From Flaccisagitta enflata (taxonomy: Eukaryota; Chaetognatha; Sagittoidea; Aphragmophora), in NCBI GenBank assembly GCA_965153355.1, contig OZ231127.1, positions 14,074,001 to 14,138,000 on the forward strand: a stretch of 64,000 bases of DNA, given 5' to 3'. This document shows positions 15,765-26,081 of the stretch, one piece after another. The position numbers and the translations under genes are program-made. Numbering within the stretch: the stretch's first letter is position 1; each line of letters begins with the position of its first letter. The notes under the pieces were generated by a model. The model was not told where the DNA came from and ran no database searches. It saw nothing but the letters and a program-made list of their open reading frames with translations.

Positions 15765-16791
15765 TAAGAAGCAAAGGACGACACAACAGACTTGAGCGCA
15801 TCCGTACGGTTCTTGTGCGTGTTTTCCCCGGCATATGATAAATGGTAAGGTGAAAAGTGAAAGAGAAAGACATGAAACATGAGGCAAGTGAGCCGGCAAG
15901 TGAACCGGGTAAGGGCGTGTTTCTAGTGATGACATTAAACGCAATCATTCCCATTTACCGCATTTATAGTATAAACACATCTTTATAAATTTCATCATCC
16001 CACGAGAAAGTGAGCTGAGTGAATGAGCGAGCGCAAGCCCGTGAATAAAGTGAGCGAGTGAAGCTAGTGTTGCAAAGCAAAGCAAACTGCTGCAGAGCGA
16101 ATGAGTGGAGTGAGTGGTGTTAGCGGACAAACGCAACGAGCGACCAAGTGACCCACTGAAAACGCGGTTATCCGTGACTAGAAACACGCTCAGAAAAGGA
16201 GAAGATTTGTGACCATTCATTTATAAAACGGCGCGGAGATGATAACATCAATAACCAATCTATGAATAACCCCCGGATTGTGATATATTGCTTCGACATC
16301 GGCCCTTCGGCTCCTGCCTGTATGTACATGGATGGCAGGTATGGAACAACAATAAGCCACGTGCAACGAAAACCGGCAGTGGCACCTCTGCAGGAGAGGG
16401 AATGAAATAACAACATGGAGAAAGAGAGAAAAAAAAATGGCGAAAATTTTAGGGAAGAGAAAAAAAAGAAGCCACCTTTACAAAAGTGTTGAGGAAAAAA
16501 AAGACAAAACTGTAAAGATAAAAAAAAAAATGAAATTGAGGGCAAAACTTTTTTCATAGTTGCAAAAGAAAGAGAGAGTGAAAAAATTTCAGGGTCATAA
16601 ATGGGGAAGGCTTTTCTTCTTGTGCCTGGTTCCCCCCCCCTTCTGTTGCTTCTCTTTGCCCACGAATACGGGGGGGGGGTCGGGGGCCCCAAGCCTGGGC
16701 TCCGATATACGAAAATGAGTTTCACTGAAAAAATTGCAGACTTTTCACTTTTCCGCGTCAAAGATTGATTTTTGCCTCTCTGCCTGGATGC

Positions 16792-16792
<1 letters not shown>
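15765..16792. other. no gene seen
   Basis: Mixed sequence. CATCGGCCCTTCGGCTCCTGC-like sequence near 16297 resembles the end of the foldback family at 60.8-61.25 kb and may be a degenerate fragment of it. Runs of C (16630) and G (16670) are present. Confidence 0.4.
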
Positions 16793-16847
<55 letters not shown>

Positions 16848-16869
16848 AAAAAAAAAAAAAAAAAAAAAA
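16793..16869. repeat. (GA)n followed by A-run
   Basis: About 25 GA units, then GTT and about 23 A, ending 16 bp before the retroelement target duplication. Confidence 0.93.
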
Positions 16870-16884
16870 CTTGTATCTGCGATG

Positions 16885-16889
16885 GCGGC
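16885..16889. repeat. 5-bp target-site duplication, left
   Basis: GCGGC immediately before LTR1; repeated at 28798-28802. BEL/Pao integrases typically make about 5-bp duplications (established knowledge). Confidence 0.88.
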
Positions 16890-17800
16890 TGTTAGAAATG
16901 TATGTTCGTCCGTCTGTTAAGTGTGTGTGCTCTTGTTTCTTTGCGTGCTTTTGGCTTTTCCTCTTTTCTTATTATTCAATGCCGGTGTCTTTTGTTTCTC
17001 GCCATTTTTCATAATGAAGGCTAGATGGGTAACCATATGGTTGCGCCTTGTATTTTATGCCATTTGTTTTTATTACGTAAACAAACATACGTAACTCGTC
17101 TTCGTATCATCCAATTTTGGATTGATTGTTTTTATTTATGTACGGCATTGCTTCCTAGAGTGATTGATTGATTTTTCGTGATTGATTGAATGCGCCCTTG
17201 GAATTCACTAATTTCAATAATCTCTCATCTTTTTATTGCAGATGAACTTATGAACGGACAATTAACGTTAGTTGACATCGACAGACTGTGGGTTGAAACC
17301 AACGAAAGTGGGCCTAAAAGTAAGTTTTATAGACGCGTCTTTGCTTTTATTAACGTTGTTTTTATCTTGTTTTCCGGTCTGTTATTCTTGTCTTTTGCAT
17401 TTTGCATTTTTATCGCCGGATTTTAGTATGGTTTTTATCGCTTGCCCGATCAGCTTACTATGGGGATGATATGGATGAATTTAATGGGATGGGCCGGGGC
17501 AGGGGCAGGTATTATCAGGTGGCATGGGCTCTGAAGAAGATGAACATGTTGTCATGTGCTGTTTCTGTCCTTTATTGTGTCCTGTCTCGATTTCATGTTA
17601 TCTTTTGCGTTTGCTGATCAACATTAACGCCCACTTTCCCTTTCATTTTTCCCCCTCTCTTCAGTTGTTGAAATTTTTATGGAATAAACGAGACGATCAC
17701 CTTCCTATTTTCCATTCGGCCACCTTTCTTTCACCACAAGTCGTCAGTCAGCTAGTTGCCCATGGACAGTGCCAACTGAAACTCGTGGGCGTAATTTATA
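16890..17800 (+). repeat. LTR1 (911 bp)
   Basis: Starts TGTTAGAAATG and ends AATTTATA, so the termini are TG...TA, not the usual TG...CA. Limits are fixed by comparison with LTR2 and LTR3 and by the flanking duplication. It holds a 3' splice site (AG at 17240-17241), a strong 5' splice site GTAAGT at 17320, a pyrimidine-rich 3' splice site ending at 17664, and AATAAA at 17684. LTR1 differs from LTR3 by about ten small changes, several of them homopolymer-length indels. Confidence 0.93.
17242..17319 (+). other. exon-like segment inside LTR1 (captured gene 3' end?)
   Basis: A 78-bp segment lies between a consensus acceptor (TTTTTATTGCAG) and a consensus donor (GTAAGT at 17320-17325). The frame starting two bases in is open through it (ELMNGQLTLVDIDRL and onward). 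The next acceptor, CCCCTCTCTTCAG, ends at 17664. Splicing the 345-bp intron keeps the frame for seven further codons to a TAA at 17685-17687, overlapped by AATAAA. That is the expected layout of the last two exons of a gene. The protein is not recognised. It recurs in LTR2 and LTR3, so it belongs to the LTR itself. LTR2 has lost one base of the donor. Confidence 0.5.
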
Positions 17801-17869
17801 TTTCAACAATTTTTAAATCGACTCATCCCTTACGACTTTTCCCGACCCCCCGGCGGCGATTTCGTCGAC

Positions 17870-20590
17870 ATGGCGGCGACTAATGGCGACGATAATCAGT
17901 CGAACGCATCAACGTCCTCTCGTGCGTCCTTCTTCGGATTGAATCAATGTCCGAGGACAGATACATTGTGTGGTATGAGGGACGAATTAAAACGTGAAAT
18001 GGGGCGATGTCAACAACTGTTTAACGCCGTTGCAATGACTGTAGTGGACACCAACGAGTGGGAAGATGCGACGGTGGAATCCGACGCAGCTAGACACTGC
18101 TTTCGTGATATGGTGAATGACTACATCATTTTTGCTCGCCAAATGGCAACGGACAAACTGCCAGGCGACCCTCTTCGTTTCGCGGCGTCGAGTCTGCGGC
18201 GCCTCCGGCGCCAATGGTACGCAATGCGTTTCTTCGACCTCGAGAATTATCAAGAGGGTTTTCCATCTCTCTCTGACATCGTCCACGCGCACGGAAGACA
18301 TAGTGGGAACAACCAACATCCTCATTTTTGTACCCCAACAAGACAAAATTGTGTCAATCAAAAATGCGTCCTTTCTCCTCAATTGCCAAATGGTCAATCG
18401 CCTCCAAATTCGCCCATTATATTAAGAGACTCTATCGATCAGTGGATGTCACAGATTCATTCGGATTATAGCTCGCGCATAAACATCCATGATGATACAT
18501 TGGACAATCTCGTCGACGCCGAGACACTCGCCAAAACCGTCAAAAGCAGCGTCATGAATGGTGCGGCGACGAGAGAGGAGGCAGAGAAAGGCGGTGGAGG
18601 AAGAGAGGAAGAAGAGGGTATGCAGGAGGAAGAGATGGCAATGAATCTGCAGCGACAGCAACGTGAGGAGTGGCGTCTGGAGCAGGAGCAGCAGCAGCAA
18701 CGGTGGCAGCCGGAGCAGTGCCAAGAGCAACGCCGAGAGCAACAATCGCAGCATATGCAGCCGGTGCGAAGACAGCCACAACTCCAACACGGGCAGTCGC
18801 AGCAGTCGGAGCTGTTGCAACAGCAACAGCAGCAGGAGCAACTACAGCGACAACAGCAAGCTGCAGCGTATAAAAAACAGCAGCGAGAACAAATATCTCA
18901 ACAGCAACAGGCTGCCGAGCAACAAAGGCTACGGCAGGAGCAGCTACACCAACAGCAGGAGCAGCTGCTTCAACAACGTCAATTGCAAGAGCAGTCACGT
19001 CAACAACAGCGGATTCAATTGCAACAGCAAGAGGCTGAAGAGCAACAGCAACAGCAAGAACAAGAAAGGACACGCATTCAACATCAGCAGCGGCTCCTTC
19101 AGCAACATCTGCAGCAACAAAATTCTGTGATTGCTCCTGTGATAACTGCTCATCCTCTTACAGCAAATTACGAACCCCTCAATAGTGGATACATCAATGT
19201 GGATGTTGGGCAACAGCCACAGCCTAAAGACAGCGATGCAGAGTCTGATGCATCAATGATAACAGCAAATGACGAAGCAGAGAAGACAGCTGGAAGAGAA
19301 GACGACCAAGGGGTAGCGGACGAGGCGAATGAGCGGCGGACGCATCCACAGCTCGCGCCATCTGCAGCCCTAGGGACGGCGCACCCTGAAGCTGATCGTC
19401 AACTGCATCGTCTACAACAAAATGCTGCCCAATTGATGGAAGAGAATGCGGCGCAGCAGTTGCAGATTCGACAGAAAGACTCGGAATTGCGAGCAGTTTA
19501 TATGGAAATCCAAGATTTGAGAAGACGCCAACAGACGAATCATCTAGCTCGCCAAACTGCTCGTCAACCGGAAGTGGTGAATCTGCAGCCTCAGAGCGAC
19601 GCCATCGAAGCCTTTTTAAAAAGAGCGTCTTACGATAACCTCATGCGAGCGAGGGAGGTTGGTCTGAGAACAATGGAGAGAGATAGACCAAATAAGCCTC
19701 TGCAAAATCTTTCATCTACTGATTATATGATGTGGAAACGAAAGTTCAAAGACTCTGCAAAACACGATGGACTGACGCGGATGGACATTCTCTCAGAATT
19801 ACCTAAATGGTTTTCTGGTCCAGCCAAAGAAATCGTTGAAACGGCGATGATTGGAGTAACGGAAGAGAGCGCCGAGGAGGAGTTGAATGTTGCCTTCAAG
19901 AAGATGGACCTACTCTTTGTGGCAAATCGCAGCAACATCCCGGATCTCTTCAACAAAATCGTCGCAAAGCCGAGGATTCAATCTGCTGACCATGACGGAC
20001 ATTTCCATCTCGCATCAGTGCTGTTAAAGGCAAAGAAGATCGCGCATACATGTGGAGAATTGTACCATTGCTACAGAAATGAACTCTTGCAGCAAATTAT
20101 CAATAATAGAGTTCCTCACCTGGCGGACAAGTTCTGGGAAAAACACCATGAATCGTTCGTCAAGGGCATCTCCTTCTCCTTTGACCATCTCGTCGATATG
20201 ATTGAGACATGGGCAATCATCCAACGCAGCAAAGGAGTGGAAAGAGAATCTGCAGCAGTGGTAGTAGCGGCAGCGTGCGGCAACAAAACTCGAGCATCGT
20301 TGACGGAATGCTGCAACGTCTGCAATGACAATCACGCGACGGAGGAGTGCCATCAGCTCCTCGTACTTGATGTCGACGATAGAGTCCAAAAATTGGCATC
20401 CCGTCGACTCTGTTTTCACTGTCTCAACGTCGGGCACTCGGCAAAAGGATGTGCCAATCGACCAACATGCCAAATTTGCAACAAACAACACGCTACTATT
20501 CTCCATGGACGGACTTACCCCAAGAAGAGCGATGATGAGGAGGTGAAAGAAGGGGGTGACGATGTCACCAACGGTGATAAAGATTTGTGA
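17870..20590 (+). CDS. Gag-like polyprotein, BEL/Pao type, copy 1 (intact)
   Basis: A 906-codon frame starting at ATG with a good context (GTCGACATGG), 70 bp after LTR1. Residues about 1-230 have no recognised domain. About 230-257 is Glu/Gly-rich. About 258-420 is a Gln/Arg/Glu-rich tract. About 505-550 is a likely coiled coil (heptad LQQNAAQLMEEN). About 575-790 resembles the DUF1759-type Gag core of BEL/Pao elements (LSSTDYMMWKRKF near 614). About 813-880 is a cysteine cluster: CCNVCNDNHATEEC, then the zinc knuckle CFHCLNVGHSAKGC, then CQICNKQHATILH, the usual BEL/Pao nucleocapsid arrangement. The frame ends about 25 residues later in an acidic tail, where autonomous relatives continue into an aspartic protease. 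The inferred role is capsid formation and RNA packaging. Superfamily assignment is by motif reading only. Confidence 0.9.
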   Translation: MAATNGDDNQSNASTSSRASFFGLNQCPRTDTLCGMRDELKREMGRCQQLFNAVAMTVVDTNEWEDATVESDAARHCFRDMVNDYIIFARQMATDKLPGDPLRFAASSLRRLRRQWYAMRFFDLENYQEGFPSLSDIVHAHGRHSGNNQHPHFCTPTRQNCVNQKCVLSPQLPNGQSPPNSPIILRDSIDQWMSQIHSDYSSRINIHDDTLDNLVDAETLAKTVKSSVMNGAATREEAEKGGGGREEEEGMQEEEMAMNLQRQQREEWRLEQEQQQQRWQPEQCQEQRREQQSQHMQPVRRQPQLQHGQSQQSELLQQQQQQEQLQRQQQAAAYKKQQREQISQQQQAAEQQRLRQEQLHQQQEQLLQQRQLQEQSRQQQRIQLQQQEAEEQQQQQEQERTRIQHQQRLLQQHLQQQNSVIAPVITAHPLTANYEPLNSGYINVDVGQQPQPKDSDAESDASMITANDEAEKTAGREDDQGVADEANERRTHPQLAPSAALGTAHPEADRQLHRLQQNAAQLMEENAAQQLQIRQKDSELRAVYMEIQDLRRRQQTNHLARQTARQPEVVNLQPQSDAIEAFLKRASYDNLMRAREVGLRTMERDRPNKPLQNLSSTDYMMWKRKFKDSAKHDGLTRMDILSELPKWFSGPAKEIVETAMIGVTEESAEEELNVAFKKMDLLFVANRSNIPDLFNKIVAKPRIQSADHDGHFHLASVLLKAKKIAHTCGELYHCYRNELLQQIINNRVPHLADKFWEKHHESFVKGISFSFDHLVDMIETWAIIQRSKGVERESAAVVVAAACGNKTRASLTECCNVCNDNHATEECHQLLVLDVDDRVQKLASRRLCFHCLNVGHSAKGCANRPTCQICNKQHATILHGRTYPKKSDDEEVKEGGDDVTNGDKDL

Positions 20591-22382
20591 CGGCAAGTGC
20601 AAATCCCATCAACTCCTTCTTTATGTCGTCCTTCTAATCATTCTCATGACTCTATCGTTAATCATTTTGGGAAAAAGTCGTCCTTACGTGTGTCCGCATC
20701 TTCGCTGTGTTTTCCTAAACCTTCGAGCGCTTAAAACGTATAAAAAGTAAAATCTCATTGCCAATTTCTATACGACCATCGATCTCCATTTGCGCCCCAC
20801 TTGGATCTGGTGAATCTTGCCTCAACTTGGAGGCGAGTGTACGAAAGAGCCATGGAGCGGAGCATCTTCGAGTTGATGGAGAGTGAAAAGGCGTCGATTG
20901 GGATCTTTGCTAATAAAAGCGGCTCTCGCCGTAAGAAAGAGTCGACTTCGTCTCTTCGACTTTTTCCAAATGAACGTTTCCTTCTACCAAATAGTGTATG
21001 GACAGATCGAGAAAGACTTTGCGTTTGATATATACGTCGGCGCCTTTTGCTACGCTGCTCCGTCGTGATAGAAGCCTAGGGGGCGTCAGCGGCGTCAATG
21101 AGCGTGAATTTATGTCCGGAGGATTCATGTCCGACGCCTAAAAAAGGGAAGAATTCGTCATGGGACTGCTCGGAGATCGTGTGGATGGATTTGGACACGC
21201 AAAAATGGCTAAGTTTTGAGAGAGAGAAAGATGGGGGCGCATGGGTTTTTCATTTAGTAGCCTTGGATATGGATGAATTTTGCTCTGACTTGTTTTGACC
21301 GATAAAGAGCGCGCGATTTCATGTCTGGTTCTATTTGTCCATGCTATCTTCTCTTTCCTTGATACGACATTTGCGCGGTTCAATATCCTAACAAACATTG
21401 ATTCATTTCATATTAACATATGATTATACACGCTCCAATCGATTTCCTGTCCATTCAGTTCATTCGTGTCTACCAAAAGCTTCCAACGCAATCGAGTCTT
21501 ACGTCATTACGCATCTCGAGTGGCTCGTCAACTGCAGTGGCGTCTCCATCGAAGCCTCAAGCCCGGGTGACCAGTTAAGCCTCAAGTTGCCATCCGACCT
21601 ATCGCGGGCATGAAGGCTGGAACCGCAACCCAAGGCCGTGGCGTCGTGGTTCCGCTGCTTGATTTGCCCACATCACCAAACCCGTCGTCATCCTCTCCTC
21701 GCATCTTGCTTCCGTTGACGAGCTGTTGGAGGATCGGGTTGCGCTTCTCCGTAATGGAGACAGTGCAGGTGATGTGTTCGTTCCTTGTTTGAGTATTTTA
21801 AGATACACTCGTTTTTAATTCTAGAATAGTAAATTATTAATTTATCTTTGTTAACGGTGCGGGTTTGAATTTACGAATGTTTTCGTATATTTTGTGTTTT
21901 TGTGTTGTGTTTATCGTGTTTTGTGGTTTGTTTTTACCGTTTTGTTTGATATTTTGAATTGTTATTACGAATATTTCGTATGAGTTGTATTTTAGTAGTA
22001 TATGCCCCTTCTTATTATTTCCCACTCTCAAGTCAAATCCCAGGCTTGGAGTGCTCCAAGGCCCGTTTCCTTCCCCCCTCCCTTAACTTTTACAGAACGG
22101 GTGCCTCAACCTCCTTGTCGCCGCCTCGTCTCCATCCGCGTTGATCGTTGAAAAATTGCTGGTGGTGGATCCTTTCCGGACGGGAATCATCATTCGTGCA
22201 GTCGTCGATCTGTTGATAGTTAGGTGGGGATGTAGAGGCGGTGGACGGGGGGGAGGGGCGGGGGCCATGTCTATGTAAATTTTTTTTAAGGAAGGTAGTA
22301 TCGGTTTTTTAATAGGGTTTCCCCGACCGGAAACTAGATGTCGGATTTTTGAAATTCGTGAAATTCCAAAAATGGGGCAGAA
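20591..22382 (+). other. internal 3' region, no pol
   Basis: The 1.8 kb between the gag stop and LTR2 has stops in all frames, and the longest plus frames are under about 80 codons. I find no YXDD reverse-transcriptase motif, no DSG/DTG protease motif and no integrase HHCC/DDE pattern. It contains CGTATAAAAAGT near 20738, a G/C-rich stretch near 22240-22265 and, directly before LTR2, AAAAATGGGGCAGAA, a poor polypurine-tract candidate. A frame overlapping the gag end (about 20556-20750) has a hydrophobic stretch of uncertain meaning. Confidence 0.7.
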
Positions 22383-23292
22383 TGTTAGAAATGTATGTTC
22401 GTCCGTCTGTTAAGTGTGTGTGCTCTTGTTTCTTTGCGTGCTTTTGGCTTTTCCTCTTTTCTTATTATTCAATGCCGGTGTCTTTTGTTTCTCGCCATTT
22501 TTCATAATGAAGGCTAGATGGGTAACCATATGGTTGCGCCTTGTATTTTATGCCATTTGTTTTTATTACGTAAACAAACATACGTAACTCGTCTTCGTAT
22601 CATCCAATTTTGGATTGATTGTTTTTATTTATGTACGGCATTGCTTCCTAGAGTGATTGATTGATTTTTCGTGATTGATTGAATGCGCCCTTGGAATTCA
22701 CTAATTTCAATAATCTCTCATCTTTTTATTGCAGATGAACTTATGAACGGACAATTAACGTTAGTTGACATCGACAGACTGTGGGTTGAAACCAACGAAA
22801 GTGGGCCTAAAAGTAGTTTTATAGACGCGTCTTTGCTTTTTTTAACGTTGTTTTATCTTGTCCTCCGGTCTGTTATTCTTGTCTTTTGCATTGTTGCATT
22901 TTTATCGCCGGATTTTAGTATGGTTTTTATCGCTTGCCCGATCAGCTTACTATGGGGATGATATGGATGAATTTAATGGGATGGGCCGGGGCAGGGGCAG
23001 GTATTATCAGGTGGCATGGGCTCTGAAGAAGATGAACATGTTGTCATGTGCTGTTTCTGTCCTTTATTGTGTCCTGTCTCGATTTCATGTTATCTTTTGC
23101 GTTTGCTGATCAACATTAACGCCCACTTTCCCTTTCATTTTCCCCCTCTCTTCAGTTGTTGAAATTTTTATGGAATAAACGAGACGATCACCTTCCTATT
23201 TTCCAATTCGGCCACCTTTCTTTCACCACAAGTCGTCAGTCAGCTAGTTGCCCATGGACAGTGCCAACTGAAACTCGTGGGCGTAATTTATA
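22383..23292 (+). repeat. LTR2 (910 bp), shared by both internal units
   Basis: Same termini as LTR1. The exon-like donor reads GTAGTT instead of GTAAGT (one A lost near 22815), and homopolymer lengths differ from LTR1 and LTR3. No target duplication flanks it: it is preceded by GGCAGAA and followed by TTTCAACA. Confidence 0.93.
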
Positions 23293-23361
23293 TTTCAACA
23301 ATTTTTAAATCGACTCATCCCTTACGACTTTTCCCGACCCCCCGGCGGCGATTTCGTCGAC

Positions 23362-26081
23362 ATGGCGGCGACTAATGGCGACGATAATCAGTCGAACGCA
23401 TCAACGTCCTCTCGTGCGTCCTTCTTCGGATTGAATCAATGTCCGAGGACAGATACATTGTGTGGTATGAGGGACGAATTAAAACGTGAAATGGGGCGAT
23501 GTCAACAACTGTTTAACGCCGTTGCAATGACTGTAGTGGACACCAACGAGTGGGAGGATGCGACGGTGGAATCCGACGCAGCTAGACACTGCTTTCGTGA
23601 TATGGTGAATGACTACATCATTTTTGCTCGCCAAATGGCAACGGACAAACTGCCAGGCGACCCTCTTCGTTTCGCGGCGTCGAGTCTGCGGCGCCTCCGG
23701 CGCCAATGGTACGCAATGCGTTTCTTCGACCTCGAGAATTATCAAGAGGGTTTTCCATCTCTCTCTGACATCGTCCACGCGCACGGAAGACATAGTGGGA
23801 ACAACCAACATCCTCATTTTTGTACCCCAACAAGACAAAATTGTGTCAATCAAAAATGCGTCCTTTCTCCTCAATTGCCAAATGGTCAATCGCCTCCAAA
23901 TTCGCCCATTATATTAAGAGACTCTATCGATCAGTGGATGTCACAGATTCATTCGGATTATAGCTCGCGCATAAACATCCATGATGATACATTGGACAAT
24001 CTCGTCGACGCCGAGACACTCGCCAAAACCGTCAAAAGCAGCGTCATGAATGGTGCGGCGACGAGAGAGGAGGCAGAGAAAGGCGGTGGAGGAAGAGAGG
24101 AAGAAGAGGGTATGCAGGAGGAAGAGATGGCAATGAATCTGCAGCGACAGCAACGTGAGGAGTGGCGTCTGGAGCAGGAGCAGCAGCAGCAACGGTGGCA
24201 GCCGGAGCAGTGCCAAGAGCAACGCCGAGAGCAACAATCGCAGCATATGCAGCCGGTGCGAAGACAGCCACAACTCCAACACGGGCAGTCGCAGCAGTCG
24301 GAGCTGTTGCAACAGCAACAGCAGCAGGAGCAACTACAGCGACAACAGCAAGCTGCAGCGTATAAAAAACAGCAGCGAGAACAAATATCTCAACAGCAAC
24401 AGGCTGCCGAGCAACAAAGGCTACGGCAGGAGCAGCTACACCAACAGCAGGAGCAGCTGCTTCAACAACGTCAATTGCAAGAGCAGTCACGTCAACAACA
24501 GCGGATTCAATTGCAACAGCAAGAGGCTGAAGAGCAACAGCAACAGCAAGAACAAGAAAGGACACGCATTCAACATCAGCAGCGGCTCCTTCAGCAACAT
24601 CTGCAGCAACAAAATTCTGTGATTGCTCCTGTGATAACTGCTCATCCTCTTACAGCAAATTACGAACCCCTCAATAGTGGATACATCAATGTGGATGTTG
24701 GGCAACAGCCACAGCCTAAAGACAGCGATGCAGAGTCTGATGCATCAATGATAACAGCAAATGACGAAGCAGAGAAGACAGCTGGAAGAGAAGACGACCA
24801 AGGGGTAGCGGACGAGGCGAATGAGCGGCGGACGCATCCACAGCTCGCGCCATCTGCAGCCCTAGGGACGGCGCACCCTGAAGCTGATCGTCAACTGCAT
24901 CGTCTACAACAAAATGCTGCCCAATTGATGGAAGAGAATGCGGCGCAGCAGTTGCAGATTCGACAGAAAGACTCGGAATTGCGAGCAGTTTATATGATAT
25001 CCAAGATTTGAGAAGACGCCAACAGACGAATCATCTAGCTCGCCAAACTGCTCGTCAACCGGAAGTGGTGAATCTGCAGCCTCAGAGCGACGCCATCGAA
25101 GCCTTTTTAAAAAGAGCGTCTTACGATAACCTCATGCAAGCGAGGGAGGTTGGTCTGAGAACAATGGAGAGAGATAGACCAAATAAGCCTCTGCAAAATC
25201 TTTCATCTACTGATTATATGATGTGGAAACGAAAGTTCAAAGACTCTGCAAAACACGATGGACTGACGCGGATGGACATTCTCTCAGAATTACCTAAATG
25301 GTTTTCTGGTCCAGCCAAAGAAATCGTTGAAACGGCGATGATTGGAGTAACGGAAGAGAGCGCCGAGGAGGAGTTGAATGTTGCCTTCAAGAAGATGGAC
25401 CTACTCTTTGTGGCAAATCGCAGCAACATCCCGGATCTCTTCAACAAAATCGTCGCAAAGCCGAGGATTCAATCTGCTGACCATGACGGACATTTCCATC
25501 TCGCATCAGTGCTGTTAAAGGCAAAGAAGATCGCGCATACATGTGGAGAATTGTACCATTGCTACAGAAATGAACTCTTGCAGCAAATTATCAATAATAG
25601 AGTTCCTCACCTGGCGGACAAGTTCTGGGAAAAACACCATGAATCGTTCGTCAAGGGCATCTCCTTCTCCTTTGACCATCTCGTCGATATGATTGAGACA
25701 TGGGCAATTATCCAACGCAGCAAAGGAGTGGAAAGAGAATCTGCAGCAGTGGTAGTAGCGGCAGCGTGCGGCAACAAAACTCGAGCATCGTTGACGGAAT
25801 GCTGCAACGTCTGCAATGACAATCACGCGACGGAGGAGTGCCATCAGCTCCTCGTACTTGATGTCGACGATAGAGTCCAAAAATTGGCATCCCGTCGACT
25901 CTGTTTTCACTGTCTCAACGTCGGGCACTCGGCAAAAGGATGTGCCAATCGACCAACATGCCAAATTTGCAACAAACAACACGCTACTATTCTCCATGGA
26001 CGGACTTACCCCAAGAAGAGCGATGATGAGGAGGTGAAAGAAGGGGGTGACGATGTCACCAACGGTGATAAAGATTTGTGA
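23362..26081 (+). pseudogene. Gag-like polyprotein, copy 2 (frameshifted)
   Basis: Second copy of the gag frame, collinear with copy 1 at an offset of 5492 bp. It is open for 549 codons to a TGA at about 25009-25011. Near 24995 the copy-1 sequence TATGGAAATCC reads TATGATATCC here, a net loss of one base. Downstream the original frame is open again (25008-26081) with the DUF1759-like core and all cysteine motifs intact. Apart from the indel, only a handful of substitutions separate the copies, including one Arg-to-Gln change in the core. The break leaves the N-terminal, Gln-rich and coiled-coil parts without the capsid core and zinc knuckles. It could be a true mutation or a read error, but it is not a homopolymer change. 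Confidence 0.9.

Noticed and set aside
16290-16330. Fourth copy of the foldback family
   Set aside because: Only about 25 bp resemble the arm, and neither the second arm nor the tail is present.
17987-18397. Minus-strand frames inside gag (130-190 codons)
   Set aside because: Shadows of the gag reading frame; they recur identically in copy 2 without independent motifs.
20591-22382. Possible remnants of pol after gag
   Set aside because: Scanned the frames for RT, protease and integrase signatures and found none. Short frames such as 21098-21298 have no recognisable similarity.
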